A DNA stretch of 64,000 nt from Ophioderma brevispina. Taxonomy: Eukaryota; Echinodermata; Ophiuroidea; Amphilepidida; Ophiodermatidae. A model generated the notes under the pieces. The model searched no databases, was not told the DNA's origin, and saw nothing but the letters and a program-made list of their open reading frames with translations. The position numbers and the translations under genes are program-made. Position 1 is the stretch's first letter. Each line of letters begins with the position of its first letter. Shown piece by piece: positions 12,061-23,773 of the stretch. The stretch is taken from contig JAMKCH010088115.1 in NCBI GenBank assembly GCA_023653785.1, positions 155,955-219,954 on the forward strand. The letters run 5' to 3'.

Positions 12061-12321
12061 CACTGCAAATATTACAGAACATTATGATGCCTACAGATGT
12101 GTTCCAACTTAGTGTGTTCTAGGTATTCAAAGAACACTTGCAGAACACTTACAGAACCTATTTAATTGTAACAAATTTTGAACACCTGCAGAACATGCAT
12201 GTTTTTAGGTGTTTTGGATATTGTTCTGTAGATGTTCAGAATACATCCAGAACACCTAAAACATGTTTTGCAGGTGTTCAAAATCTGTTACAATTGAACA
12301 TGCTCTGCAGAATTTGCAGTG
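12061..12321. mobile_element. 261-bp palindromic MITE flanked by TA (Tc1/mariner-like)
   Basis: The element begins CACTGCAAAT and ends ATTTGCAGTG, and a TA lies directly outside both ends (12,059-12,060 and 12,322-12,323), as expected for the TA target duplication of Tc1/mariner-type transposition. The arms are long: AATTGTAACAAATTTTGAAC on the left pairs with the complement of GTTCAAAATCTGTTACAATT on the right, and GAACACCTGCAGAACATG pairs with CATGTTTTGCAGGTGTTC. The left arm carries roughly 80 extra bases of AGAACACTT-type repeats. It has no coding capacity and would need a transposase in trans. Superfamily assignment from ends and TA only. Confidence 0.75.
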
Positions 12322-12323
12322 TA

Positions 12324-13060
12324 AATGCGAAACACATTTCCAATCAAATGTTTCAAATCAATACTCAAATTTCAAGAGTATAAACAATTAGTGGTAATTT
12401 TAATTCAACATTTCCCCAAATTTCTTCTATGATCAAACACAGATCTGGCACAAACACTGCACAAAACACTTTGTATTTTTTTTAAATATAAAATATTCAA
12501 AGCAAAGGGTTCTGAATTTCATATGTGTAAATTATGTACTAGATATAAATAAACATGAAATCATAAGTAGTTACCAAGGTGTTATAAGGCAATGAACATA
12601 CTATTAAACATATCACATTCTTAGCATGGCTGATTATTACAGCGATACAAACGAAGCAATGTATTCACAAATTAAAACTGCTCATAAAAGCCTCTCATCG
12701 CAGTCTTACAAGGAAATTACATTATCCAAAATAGCGCACTATAACCCCCTGGCCAGAAGGCATTGGCAATAGATATTTGCATCCGTTTTCTCAGTTAAAA
12801 TGACCTCCAGCATCCAGCCTGCATATCGTCTTTATACATCCACATCTATAGATTTGCCGCTCACTTACTTTTTTTCCCTTTTCTTTTTATTCCATCTTCA
12901 CACATTTTTTTTTTTTTTGGTCTCCTTCGGCATATCATCTGTAGTCGGCCACAATACAGTGCGTTAAAATCACTTAAGGGGTGCATAGGCTAGAGAGAGC
13001 CACAATCGAATTAATGAGCTTGGAAACACTTTGGGCTCTCACCATGTGTTGACTCTGTTT
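12324..13060. other. AT-rich non-coding sequence
   Basis: Contains T-rich runs (T13 near 12,907). No gene or element is supported. Confidence 0.5.
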
Positions 13061-14120
13061 CTTCATTGTTTGCTAGTCACCAATGGCAAAAATCTTATTA
13101 CTCCGAGCGGCAAAAGCGTGACTAGAGGCTTGCCAACTTAACCATGCAGCAGCGGCCATTTTGGAAGCTTCCTTCCCTCTACATAGTTACAGTGCTATCA
13201 TACTCTCCACTTAAATTCAAGCCTTGTGCTCATTCTGAGTAACATTCGATCATTTTAACGTTTCTTCATTAGCACAAAATTTCAAAAAAAAATCCACAGT
13301 CCAATCAGCATATCAGAAATTGACCTGTTATTATATTCCTTACAAATTTGTAAAAATTGTACATGTTCAAACCTTTCCGGCTCCTGATTCAATGGGCAAT
13401 ACAATATACACTCTACTTATCCTACATACTCCCTTAAAAACTGCCTGTCTTTCTGTCCTAGCAACAGAATTAGATGCTAACTCTCAACTTGGCGGTATAC
13501 TGTATACCACGATGAAGCATACTAAATATGTTAATTGTTATTTCTTCTCCGAATTCATGAAATTACGGCACCCAATGCAGACTGATAAGATGTTAACAAT
13601 CACACATAGGGTTCCTGGCCCAATATTTTCAAAGTGCTACAGCATAACTAATTTATCCAATTGCCATTGTACTGCATAAATAGTGTGCTTCCAGGTCTGT
13701 TCTATTTCCCAACCCCTACTATTTTCCAAGATGGCAATTTCTCTCATTCATTGTCAAAACAAATTACTGAAAATATTGTGATGACGAATAATTACTATCT
13801 CTGGAGCTGCAGGAATACACCATCCCAAAATTGAAATATTGGCCAAATTTGAGCTTTTGTTACAGTTCTAAGGGCAATTGGTGGTTTCGTTTTCAAATAA
13901 GAGCAACGGTGCATTGTGGTATAAATTCAGGAAATTCGGTGCGCCGTAACAGCAACCGAGTACGGTGGGATTTCTGCAAGATTTACATTGTGAAGAGTTG
14001 GAACATTTCGGAGAATGGTGGATTCACAAAAAGAGTAAAAACTGGCACGGGTTGAGCTCTAAATCGATTTCCATTTCTTTTATGCCATGATTTTGCCGGG
14101 CTCGCAGGTATTAGCAGAAA
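13061..14120. other. Unique non-coding sequence with CpG patches
   Basis: A 119-codon open frame at 13,320-13,679 (+) has no recognisable family motif. CpG patches lie near 13,100-13,160 and 13,938-13,960. The mixed composition could mark regulatory DNA, but nothing specific can be shown. Confidence 0.35.
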
Positions 14121-15357
14121 TTACGGATCTCCCATTGTGAAAGAATTGAAGAATACTCGAGGCCTAAAGAAATTATTTGAACTGCTAAATGCTCTATGAT
14201 AATTAATTTGCATCTTTTGATATTGCTACTTTTTCAGTAGTATGATAGCAAATAACACACTGGATCTAAGAGTGGTTAGAAATAGCTCCCCTGAATTAAT
14301 ACTCTTTTGGGAGTATTTGTAGAATACCCCACCACCCAGACAGCAATGTAAAGAAGGACGGTTTCTACAGATGAATGTAAATACATATCAGAGTTCCAAT
14401 TCATTTACACAATAGACATGCTTTTGCAATTGGATCAAACACTGGGGACCTCAGAACAATTCCAATCTCATCTACTTTACACTAAAATGATTAAATTGCA
14501 TTGCATGTCTCATTTTTTCCTTCTCTTTTTTCAGAATAAGTATCAGTTAAGGGCGATAAGTATATAGCCAATATTGGATACCTTACAACAGAATGTTATA
14601 AAATACATGTCATGCAAAGCTCAAATGTGTGTCACAATTTGAGAAATGAGGCAAGGGTTTGAATGCTGTTGATTCATCTGTGAACATATGCAAATTAAAA
14701 ACTCAATTTTCCCCCATCACAATATAACTTCTTTCAGGTACAAATCATTTTTCCCTTCAAAATATGGAAGTTCTCCTTTTGAAGATTGCTCATAATCACC
14801 ATGGAACAGCAAATTACCTTCACAGACTTCTTATTTAGAAGCAAATGCTGAAAAACCGTGGGTTCAACACTCTGATCATTACCTTCCTAATTCCAAAACT
14901 GATTACTACCCAATCAATTGATGAATCTGGTCATTCCGTCAGTCACAAGCTAGCCCTGGATGTCAGTACATACGCAGCGTAATATTAAAGCACGACTAAA
15001 AGCGTAATGAAGGCCACACCGACCAGAATGCAATCACGATTCTCATCATTGAGTTTGGGCCATCTAAATATAGATCCTCGGCCAGGTGGGGGCCACTTAC
15101 GTTAGATATTGGGTACAGTTATGAAATGGTACCTCAAGCAAACATGACCCAGCCTCTATCCACAATACAGGTCTTTTCTGAATTCTAAATATCAGAACAC
15201 ATTATACCGTATTGAAGTTCCAATTATGAAACTACGGCCTTCAGACAAACAAAACCTTTTTTTACTAAATATTGATAAACGCCCTGCTTCTTACATTAAT
15301 GCATCAAACACAACAAATACACATTCCTTTAACATATCAAAATTCACACCAACCCCA
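14121..15357. other. Unique non-coding sequence, G-poor toward its end
   Basis: A CpG-bearing patch lies at about 14,935-15,110 (CAGCGTAATATTAAAGCACG, GGCCAGGTGGGGGCC). From about 15,245 the + strand becomes very poor in G and contains decayed versions of the minisatellite unit (AACATATCAAAATTCACACC near 15,331), so the array probably once reached further left. Confidence 0.45.
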
Positions 15358-17103
15358 AAACCTTATTCTCAATTTATATTCTTCTAACCAGCCTTATTTT
15401 CAATTCGAATCCTTATAACAAACCATATTCTCAAGTTAAATCCTATCAAACCTTATTCTCAATTTTAATTCTTCTAACAAACGTTATTTTCAATTCAAAC
15501 ACTTCTAACAAACCTTATTTTCAATTCAAATCCTTCTAACAAACCTTCTTTTTTTTTTCTCAATTCAAACCCTTCTAACAAACCTTATTTTCAATTCAAA
15601 CACTTCTAACAAACCTTATTTTCAATTCAAACCCTTCTAACAAACCTTATTTTCAATTCAAACCCTTCTAACAAACCTTATTTTCAATTCAAACCCTTCT
15701 AACAAACCTTATTTTCAATTCAAACCCTTCTAACAAACCTTATTTTCAAGTTAAATCCTATCAAACCTTATTCTCAATTTTAATTCTTCTAACAAACGTT
15801 ATTCTCAATTTTAATTCTTCTAACAAACGTTATTTTCAATTCAAATGCTTCTAACAAACCTGATTTCATTTCAAATCCTTCTAACAAACCTTATTTTCAA
15901 TTCAAACCCTTCTAACAAACCTTATTTTCAATTCAAATCCTTCTAACAAACCTTATTTTCAATTCAAACCCTTCTAACAAACCTTATTTTCAATTCGAAT
16001 CCTTATAACAAACCATATTCTCAAGTTAAATCCTATCAAACCTTATTCTCAATTTATATTCTTCTAACCAGCCTTATTTTCAATTCAAACCCTTCTAACA
16101 AACCTTATTTTCAATTCGAATCCTTATAACAAACCATATTCTCAAGTTAAATCCTATCAAACCTTATTCTCAATTTTAATTCTTCTAACAAACGTTATTT
16201 TCAATTCAAACACTTCTAACAAACCTTATTTTCAATTCGAATCCTTATAACAAACCATATTCTCAAGTTAAATCCTATCAAACCTTATTCTCAATTTATA
16301 TTCTTCTAACCAGCCTTATTTTCAATTCAAACCCTTCTAACAAACCTTCTTTTCAATTCAAACACTTCTAACAAACCTTATTTTCAATTCGAATCCTTAT
16401 AACAAACCATATTCTCAAGTTAAATCCTATCAAACCTTATTCTCAATTTATATTCTTCTAACCAGCCTTATTTTCAATTCAAACCCTTCTAACAAACCTT
16501 ATTTTCAATTCGAATCCTTATAACAAACCATATTCTCAAGTTAAATCCTATCAAACCTTATTCTCAATTTATATTCTTCTAACCAGCCTTATTTTCAATT
16601 CAAATGCTTCTAACAAACCTGATTTCATTTCAAATCCTTCTAACAAACCTTCTTTTCAATTCAAACACTTCTAACAAACCTTATTTTCAATTCGAATCCT
16701 TATAACAAACCATATTCTCAAGTTAAATCCTATCAAACCTTATTCTCAATTTATATTCTTCTAACCAGCCTTATTTTCAATTCAAACACTTCTAACAAAC
16801 CTTATTTTCAATTCAAATCCTTCTAACAAACCTTATTTTCAATTCAAATCCTTCTAACAAACCTTCTTTTCAATTCAAACACTTCTAACAAACCTTATTT
16901 TCAATTCAAACCCTTCTAACAAACCTTATTTTCAATTCGAATCCTTATAACAAACCATATTCTCAAGTTAAATCCTATCAAACCTTATTCTCAATTTATA
17001 TTCTTCTAACCAGCCTTATTTTCAATTCGAATCCTTATAACAAACCATATTCTCAAGTTAAATCCTATCAAACCTTATTCTCAATTTTAATTCTTCTAAC
17101 AAA
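15358..17103. repeat. 31-bp minisatellite with higher-order structure, nearly G-free strand
   Basis: About 1.75 kb of tandem units with a base period of 31, such as AAACCTTATTTTCAATTCAA followed by ACCCTTCTAAC, giving more than 50 units. Distinct variants travel together: A (TTTATATTCTTCTAACC), B (TTCGAATCCTTATAAC) and C, a 28-base form (AAACCATATTCTCAAGTTAA then ATCCTATC). Variant C occurs nine times without a difference that I could see (near 15,420, 16,010, 16,131, 16,252, 16,405, 16,526, 16,708, 16,951 and 17,041), often about 121 bases apart, which is a four-unit higher-order repeat. One unit near 15,541 has a T10 expansion. The + strand has almost no G. The array ends sharply before AAAATAAGGTCC. 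It is not CRISPR: there are no unique spacers. Confidence 0.95.
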
Positions 17104-18047
17104 ATAAGGTCCCCTCTTGTAGGACTAACCCTGGTTTAAACCCAGGTCTAAAGTTAGTCTCCCTTTCAGAATACCAGCCTTAATGTCTCACCATTGCACA
17201 GTTTTACAATGCAGATTTCAGCATGCTGATTTGCATCAATTTCATTCAATTTACCAAGTAACAAAGTGCTTCTCCAAAAATAAACACAACCTTTAAAATC
17301 TAGGAACCTCACCGATTGCAAACCACCAAAACATGATACACAAGTTACTTTTTTTTCTTTAATAATTACACAACCTTACTCTCCCCATACTCTCTCCTGC
17401 TCATTGATTTGCCCCCCTTCTTTTCAAACAAGCCTGGAAGTTAAAATGTGGCCAGTCTGAGTTGACATAATAACATCAATTTTGCTGAAAGCATCTTTCA
17501 CCGGCTGTGTCCCACTTTTACACGGCACAAAAGCGGGCTCGGAACTCTGTTAATTAAATTTGCCTTAAGTTAAGCAGGTTGCAGATAGGGCTTTGAAAAG
17601 AGAAATGAATTTGGAGTGCTTGTCTGAATGTTATCGAAACATAATAATAGTGCGAGGTAGCATAAAATTATTTTTTATCAAAGACACCTTCTTGTGTGCA
17701 CAATGAGACTGAATTGTCGATTTGGGATACATTCTATCTAAATTACGTTGAACGCATACACAATGACATGACACCAGTATCAAAAAATGCAAGGTGTATC
17801 CTTGTACGGGTACTCTACTCTTATCAGAAATCAACAGAATAAGACATTTTCTTAACCTATTCATAATCCAAAACACCTACAAGCACAGTAGAGTTTACAT
17901 GAAATGCCTCTGTGGGCTTAGACTATTAGAACAAAACAGCCACATCGGGGTATTTTCATAATTGTTATAAATATGGAAATGAATGATCTATCACTTGGTG
18001 CAAATATTCGTCACACGCAGTACACAAACAAACGCTATTAGTGTATT
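17104..18047. other. Unique non-coding sequence after the minisatellite
   Basis: GACTAACCCTGG near 17,133 and the nearby CCCAGGTCTAAAGTTAGTC form an imperfect hairpin just outside the array. A patch near 17,495-17,600 with CACCGGCTGTG, GCGGGCTCGG and TTAATTAAATTTGCC has regulatory-like composition. No gene is supported. Confidence 0.4.
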
Positions 18048-19760
18048 CTAGTCAACTGCGTTCAATATGGAGCACTCGATATCACGTGAGGGGCCATCAA
18101 ATCTGTAAATCACTGGGCTTGTTTGACATCTCCTAATGATTGGCCAAAAAATATAAATCCAGGCAAAGTGACAGATCGCTTCAACGTCTTCTTTCAATCC
18201 TTTTGGCAGACATTTTAGAATAACGATTATGGCTGAACTATTGAATGTCATTGATTTTAACGCTCACAGGGAGACATAAGTTTAGATAACTAAAAAGGGT
18301 TTTAAGTTTGTTGTACTTGCCTCAGTGTTTTAAGGTTGGTTTAATATAAGAATATTTTTTAAAAGATGAAAAGAAGCAAGAGCATAGCCATGAATTTGGC
18401 AGAGAATTATAACAGTCACCCACAGGTGAACTTTTTTGTAGCAAAAAGCTTTGTATCCCATGACCTGAATCCAGTCTTATGGTTTGCCCTCCAGGTTGGC
18501 ACACACAACAATAGCGTGCAATCCTCCAAGATTGGCACAGTGCTGTAACGAGTCGGGGGGCGCTGAATATCAGCCGTTTTCTGGGACAGGGTTGAAGGAC
18601 AGTCAACGTTTGCTGAGTAAAGAAAGCGGTCGTATTGAAAAAGGAAAAAAGAGTGTGACAAATGAAAATATTTGGCTCACCATGGCCGCTGCAGTCAGTC
18701 AATCGTCAAAGTCGGGGATTTTGCCGAGGCTGTGTCCGCAGTGGATTTGGCGCTCAAAAAAAAAGAAAAGTACATGGGTTTGCTCGCCCAGCTGGTGTGC
18801 CCTACTTTTTGCCGGGCTGGCAGTAGCAATAGCCGCCGAACTACAGGGGAATGGCCCGACTGTTTACATGGGGATTAAAATCTGGGCTCATTGTACACTG
18901 GCACGGACTTCTGAATGGGTCGGCACAAGGGGGTTTTGAAAGGCACAAATGGGGCAAATGCACCTCTCTAGCACTCAATTTTGCCACATTCGGAGTGCAA
19001 TGGCGATGTAGGGCTTGATTTTTTTCTCTCTTCCACCTCCTTTTTGTGATTTACCGAAAGAGGCCACCACCATTAATTTCTGGCAAGCTGGGCCTGAAAG
19101 GCTTTTAAGCACGTCATCTGGCGAAGAGTTGAAAGCTTGGGCAATGCGTTCAATTTGATTAGTGAGTAGCAAGCGGGCTTCGGCAGTTGGAAAAGCCCCG
19201 TACTCCATACAGTATATTGCTAACATCCCCGGGGGTTAGCACTTGCCCGATAGGTCACGCCGTCCCTGACAAATGAAGTACTCGGCCTGTAAGTATTCCT
19301 GAAGAAGCCACTATGATAGTTTTACTGGACTATCAGCACAAACTATGGCCATCGTACTGGTCATTCTAAACTATCCATTCGTCCTTTCCCCATACCAAAC
19401 AAGAAAGTGCCAAACACACTGATTAGATACACATCCCCATCATTTACACACCAGCACTTACTGTTGTGCGTACACACATGGTGTACGCTAAGGAACTGAG
19501 GGCTCTTACCGCTCCTGCTGTACAATTTTAATCAGTCTGCGAAGCTGCTTTGCTTGACGCGGTCAGCGTGTAATATCTGCCAAAAGACCGACTTGTTCTC
19601 GATGCGAAGGAGATTGGTTGATTGTGGAGTAGGCTATTGGAATTGTAAGAGCCAACGCAAATAAAAAAAACGTGGAGAGGAGAAAAATAGACTGGGAGAG
19701 AGATCGTGGAAAGGTCACCATAGAACATTAAAGAGAAATAGAAATAACCCCAAGGAAAAA
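18048..19760. promoter_or_regulatory. Extended unique CpG-containing block, candidate regulatory region or undetected exon
   Basis: The least AT-rich long unique stretch in the left half. Overlapping open frames of 151 (+, 18,484-18,939), 126 (-, 18,322-18,702), 81 and 68 codons lie here. None matches a family, and opposite-strand frames of similar length argue against coding. The frame from 18,672 includes residues GDFAEAVSAVDLALKK (from about 18,714), which resembles the second helix of a tetratricopeptide repeat, but the first helix is absent. A 22-base imperfect palindrome GCTAACATCCCCGGGGGTTA(GC) lies at 19,219-19,240. The contrast in base composition is real; the function is inference. 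Confidence 0.25.
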
Positions 19761-19902
19761 GCTCATTTTAGATTATTAGTTTTGCATGCAACATAAGCCA
19801 CCTCCTACCATAAATATTTATGAATAATAGATGAAACTATTTTTTGCTATGGAATATTAATGTTAAAATAAGACTATTAACAGCATTTTACGAAATACAT
19901 TT
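19761..19902. other. AT-rich non-coding sequence
   Basis: Short AT-rich link with no feature. Confidence 0.5.
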
Positions 19903-20459
19903 TCAGCTATCTACTGCTGATAGCACAGTTATGAAATGTTTCATTGATACAAATTGTTGTTACCATTACAAGTTTGTAACATTTGGAGCAAATTATTTGA
20001 CATACATTTCCCATCCAAAGAATTTTCAAAATGACACATGTTCAGCTATCTACTGGTGAAAGCATTTAAACTGCAATTTTTTTCCCACACGATTTTAATG
20101 AACTGATGTTAAAAATCAAAGCACAAACCTTTATTTGCTTGTTTCTTTTGCTCTCGACTGGCAGTTTGACCGATCCACATAACATTAGCAATACACACCA
20201 TTTACTACAACTTTCTGCTTCCCATAATTATTAACATTCCATCTCTCAACTCACACACTGATAATTGCTCTGAGATCATTGTAACTTCTGAAGACACGCA
20301 GCAAAAAACAAAATACAAAGCATCATCAGAATTATTATGGCAACTGTAAAACTAAAATTCACCTGATAAATAATTGTTTCCATATCACAACACATTCAGG
20401 CCAAAGTATAGATGCTAGACATGTTTCTTCAAATGATTCAATCAGCAGTAGATAGCTGA
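19903..20459. repeat. TCAGCTATCTACTGCTGAT motif, two direct and one inverted copy
   Basis: The 19-base motif TCAGCTATCTACTGCTGAT at 19,903-19,921 is found exactly in reverse complement at 20,441-20,459, and again directly at 20,042-20,059 with one change (CTGGTGA). The sequences around the three copies are only weakly alike. This may be the ends of an old foldback insertion of about 557 bases, or a repeated binding site. The intervening DNA is AT-rich and non-coding. Confidence 0.55.
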
Positions 20460-21720
20460 TAGAGCGGCGAATAATACCCTTGCACTGTGCCATCACTGTG
20501 TGTGCATATTCAATGCTAAAATACACTATCATTACCATCGTGCTCGTCCTTATCAAGTGTCATTTTTTCTTACTTAATGTACTTAATAATTATCAAGGAT
20601 GTTGATGTTTATTACATAGGACAATAACTTAAGAGGTGCTTTAACATTTTCACTTTTCCGCCATATCATGTCTTAACATTATTTCAGCAGTAGGCAATGA
20701 CATAACATGTCCGCATAAAAAAAGAGAAAACAGCTTTGGGGAATTTCTTTAGAAAGATGCACAACACATGAAGGTACAGCAGCCTAAGTAAAACACATTA
20801 GTTTTTGACATTTTTGAAATTGTTAATAAAAAAGCAATGAAGATGAAACACACTCCAAATCTTTTTTTTTAATCCACTTCTTGTTCAAACAATCCCAATC
20901 TTCTCAGAAATATTTTATAAAGTGTAACCCTAGACCAATAACCTAGTGCTGTTTTTTGCATCCGTCTTCACAAATCAAAGCATATTGGGAATGTAACTCT
21001 TAATATAGTCCTTCAAACAATTGCTAGTTAAATTATCATTCAGCTATCTTGTCTCCATTGTTATTTTCAAAACAAATATAAAGTATGTTGAGAAGAGAAT
21101 AGAAGAGTACAAATACAATAAGTAACTAACACTATGTGAAACTTCATTCCATGTCATTTGCTGGTCAGTGGCCCTAATAAATTATTGTAAAAGTGGAGCC
21201 TTTCTACGCAATATTAATTTTCCGCGCACCTCTTAGCTAGCGCGAAATTAAAAACAGCAAAAAGTTATGTTGTGTGCAGGTCTATGTAAAAAAAATTAAA
21301 ATAAGCGAATTTGAAAGCAAGCAAAAATGTTTAAAATTGCTGAAGCTTGCAAAACTCCCTTTTTCATCAGTAACACTTTTTGGACACAGTTTTATCAACA
21401 AAAAATGATCTATGGTACTCGTATTATCCACATACCCCAACAGAAACTGAGTGTAGTTTTGGGAGACAATATTCCCAAGATAGTCTTTTCACAGATGCTG
21501 ATGGGAACTGTGGACTCCAAACTAACAATAACAGCAAAATTCCTAGTGTCATCTCTTGGGTCATTAATGGGAAGAATTCAAACTATTAATTTGGGCGGGG
21601 AACATTTCACCTAAATAGTTGGAACGTACACTAATTATTGGAAACGGGGTGGGTTTTCCCCATTGAGGAAATTTCACGTGAATTCAATGAAGGCGTTCTG
21701 GTATTTCCAGATATTACACT
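20460..21720. other. AT-rich non-coding sequence
   Basis: Open frames at 21,327-21,614 (+) and 21,380-21,589 (+) overlap in different frames and have no motif. No element or RNA gene is supported. Confidence 0.45.
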
Positions 21721-22020
21721 TTGGTTAAGTGAATGTGGTACACTTTGTGTATTGTTCTGAAGATCGATTTTTGTTTGTGTTTGTTTGTTTGTTTTTGCTT
21801 ATCCGCAGGTAAAAGAATTTCCATTTTGTATATTTCCTGCCGACACTGTCATCTGGCCACGGACTTTCCACAATACCCGCAATATCTTCATGTACTGTTT
21901 TTCTTGTTGGTTTATCCAAGGTAAAGAAAAATTCCCATTTTTTATATGTTTTCTTGACGTACAATTTTACTTATGTAGTATGTGCATAATAACTGTCACA
22001 CTGTGTTTTATCTACATTAT
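21721..22020. other. Non-coding sequence with a GTTT tract and a direct pair
   Basis: TTTGTTTGTGTTTGTTTGTT near 21,770 is a short GTTT tract. GGTAAAAGAATTTCCATTTT near 21,808 recurs as GGTAAAGAAAAATTCCCATT near 21,920, about 112 bases later, a diverged direct repeat. Confidence 0.4.
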
Positions 22021-22430
22021 CATTTGTGGCCCCCTATTCATAAAGCCTGAGATTCAGCGTTATCATACTGTGCATTTTTCTTCCAATCCCTGTTCCTTGC
22101 CAAATAATGCGTTATGAATGTTCTGCAACCGGTACATTCATAAAAAGCGTGAAAGACAAATCCACATCACTAGCCGCAATTCCTTATTTCTTTATAATGG
22201 GTCATTTAAAAAGCCCACTTCCCTGCTCTCTCGTTATTAAAACCCATCCGATAATGTTTTGTGCCAGTTTATGGTCTGTGCTAGTCGCAAAGATTAATAT
22301 GGCTCCCGGGGGGAAATTGGCCCAAGAGAGAGAGCCTCAGTGGATGGATCAAGGAATATGCTTCCATCACAGTCATCATAATCAGTCCAAAATGGACATG
22401 TCAAATTAGAGCGAGCTGTTTACTGATTAA
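22021..22430. promoter_or_regulatory. Candidate regulatory block
   Basis: Unique, moderately GC-containing DNA with homeodomain-like cores (CATAAAAAG, TTATTAAAACCC, GATTAATATGG). A 100-codon frame at 22,107-22,409 (+) has no recognisable domain. I favour conserved non-coding DNA over an exon, with low certainty. Confidence 0.2.
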
Positions 22431-23435
22431 GCTGTCCTTCAAATTAACATTATGGCTTATTTGTATTTTTTTTGGGCTTAGCGATTTTTGTAGGATTATT
22501 ATAATTTTTTTTTTATTTGATTTATAGATTTCTTACTATATTTTAATTATTTATTTTTGCATCTTGGGATATTCTACAATGACTCAATTTTCATTATTGT
22601 TGTGGATATCTTTTGTTTAGCAGTAGATTTGATTAGGACTTCTTTCACATAAATTCCTTCCAAAATTACTTTCTAATGAATTGAGAAACACACCCACACC
22701 TTGATTCTCAGACAGGGTTTGGCACATTTTTCTACACAATAATAACTGGTCAGAGTTAATGTGGTATTTATTGTCATAGCCCCACCCCCCCCCAATTTAC
22801 GTAAAACGAAATTGTTATGTCATCTCAACTGTTGGATCTAAGTAGAGTATGTGTACTAGATTACAAGAGGTTTCAAGCCATTCTGCAAGAAATTACAACA
22901 CAGTAGTGGCACTGTGATACAAACATTGCTTACAACATTAAAATCACAATCAAAATCAAATGAAATTTTAGAAATAAGCTTCTTTTAACAACATCTACAA
23001 ACCATAAACAAAAAAGGGATGATAGAATCCTAAAATACACTCTTTACGATCAGATTAGTTGGTTAGGGTTGAATTTGATTACTGAAAGAAAAAAACATCA
23101 ATTTGTAGTGGATACATTCTTAGCTTGGGGATTCTCCCATCCTGTCTGCACACGCCCTGTGTTCTTTTTTTTAATACATAAATCAATTACACGACAGTGC
23201 TCTTAATAATAATTAAATAGGTCAATAAGAAATTGGGGAAAGGAATAGCATCAATGACAAAGCACATAATTTGTTATTGCTCAGAAAGTGTAATTGATAA
23301 ATGATCGAAGTTAAATGGCTAAAAGTGCACTAAAAGGTTTTCTGGAAACGACTCAAGCTTGCACATTCAAATAAAATGCAACAGTTTTGCATTAAATCCA
23401 CTGAAAAGATTGTTTTGAATACCAAGCAGTCAAAT
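22431..23435. other. AT-rich non-coding sequence
   Basis: T-rich runs near 22,505 and a C9 run near 22,787. No feature can be supported. Confidence 0.5.
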
Positions 23436-23439
23436 TTAA

Positions 23440-23769
23440 AGGTGCTTGTTCCGATTTTGTCTATCATGTTTTCTACTAGATATGAGAGCCTGACACTTGT
23501 ACACACTGACCATCAAGTACCGTGGGAAACAAACTTACAGTTTTGATGCTGGACGCGATAATGCATAGTGCAACGCCCTATTCACTACTGTGCTAATATT
23601 GATGGTTAACCATTACAAAATGGTAGTTTTTATTCTGTATCTGAAGAAAGATTGAAAGCTAAAATTTCAGGACAGCAATTAGAAAAATACGGGCCTGTCA
23701 TCTGATATCAAAATTGATACTACTTCCGGGTAAATCAGGGGGTCCCAAAGACGATCGGAACAAGCACTT
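23440..23769. mobile_element. 330-bp MITE with TTAA at both flanks
   Basis: AGGTGCTTGTTCCGAT at 23,440-23,455 is matched in reverse complement by ATCGGAACAAGCACTT at 23,754-23,769, 15 of 16 bases. TTAA lies directly outside each end (23,436-23,439 and 23,770-23,773), which is the target duplication used by piggyBac-type transposases. The interior is AT-rich, holds a small ATCAAAATTGAT hairpin near 23,708 and has no transposase. The TIR does not begin with the CCC typical of many piggyBac elements, so the family is tentative; the TIR-bounded element itself is well supported. Confidence 0.75.
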
Positions 23770-23773
23770 TTAA

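Noticed and set aside
13320..13679. 119-codon open frame (+)
   Set aside because: No motif, no splice-site context that I can support, and near the expected chance maximum.
15358..17103. CRISPR-like regular array
   Set aside because: Units are contiguous variants of one another with no unique spacers, and the context is eukaryotic.
18484..18939. 151-codon open frame (+)
   Set aside because: It overlaps a 126-codon frame on the other strand and shows no domain. A local lack of stops in less AT-rich DNA explains it.
21725..22117. Possible exon with AG/GT borders near 21,806
   Set aside because: The CAG/GTAAAAG and AG/GTAAAG words are part of a diverged direct repeat, and the translation is not protein-like.
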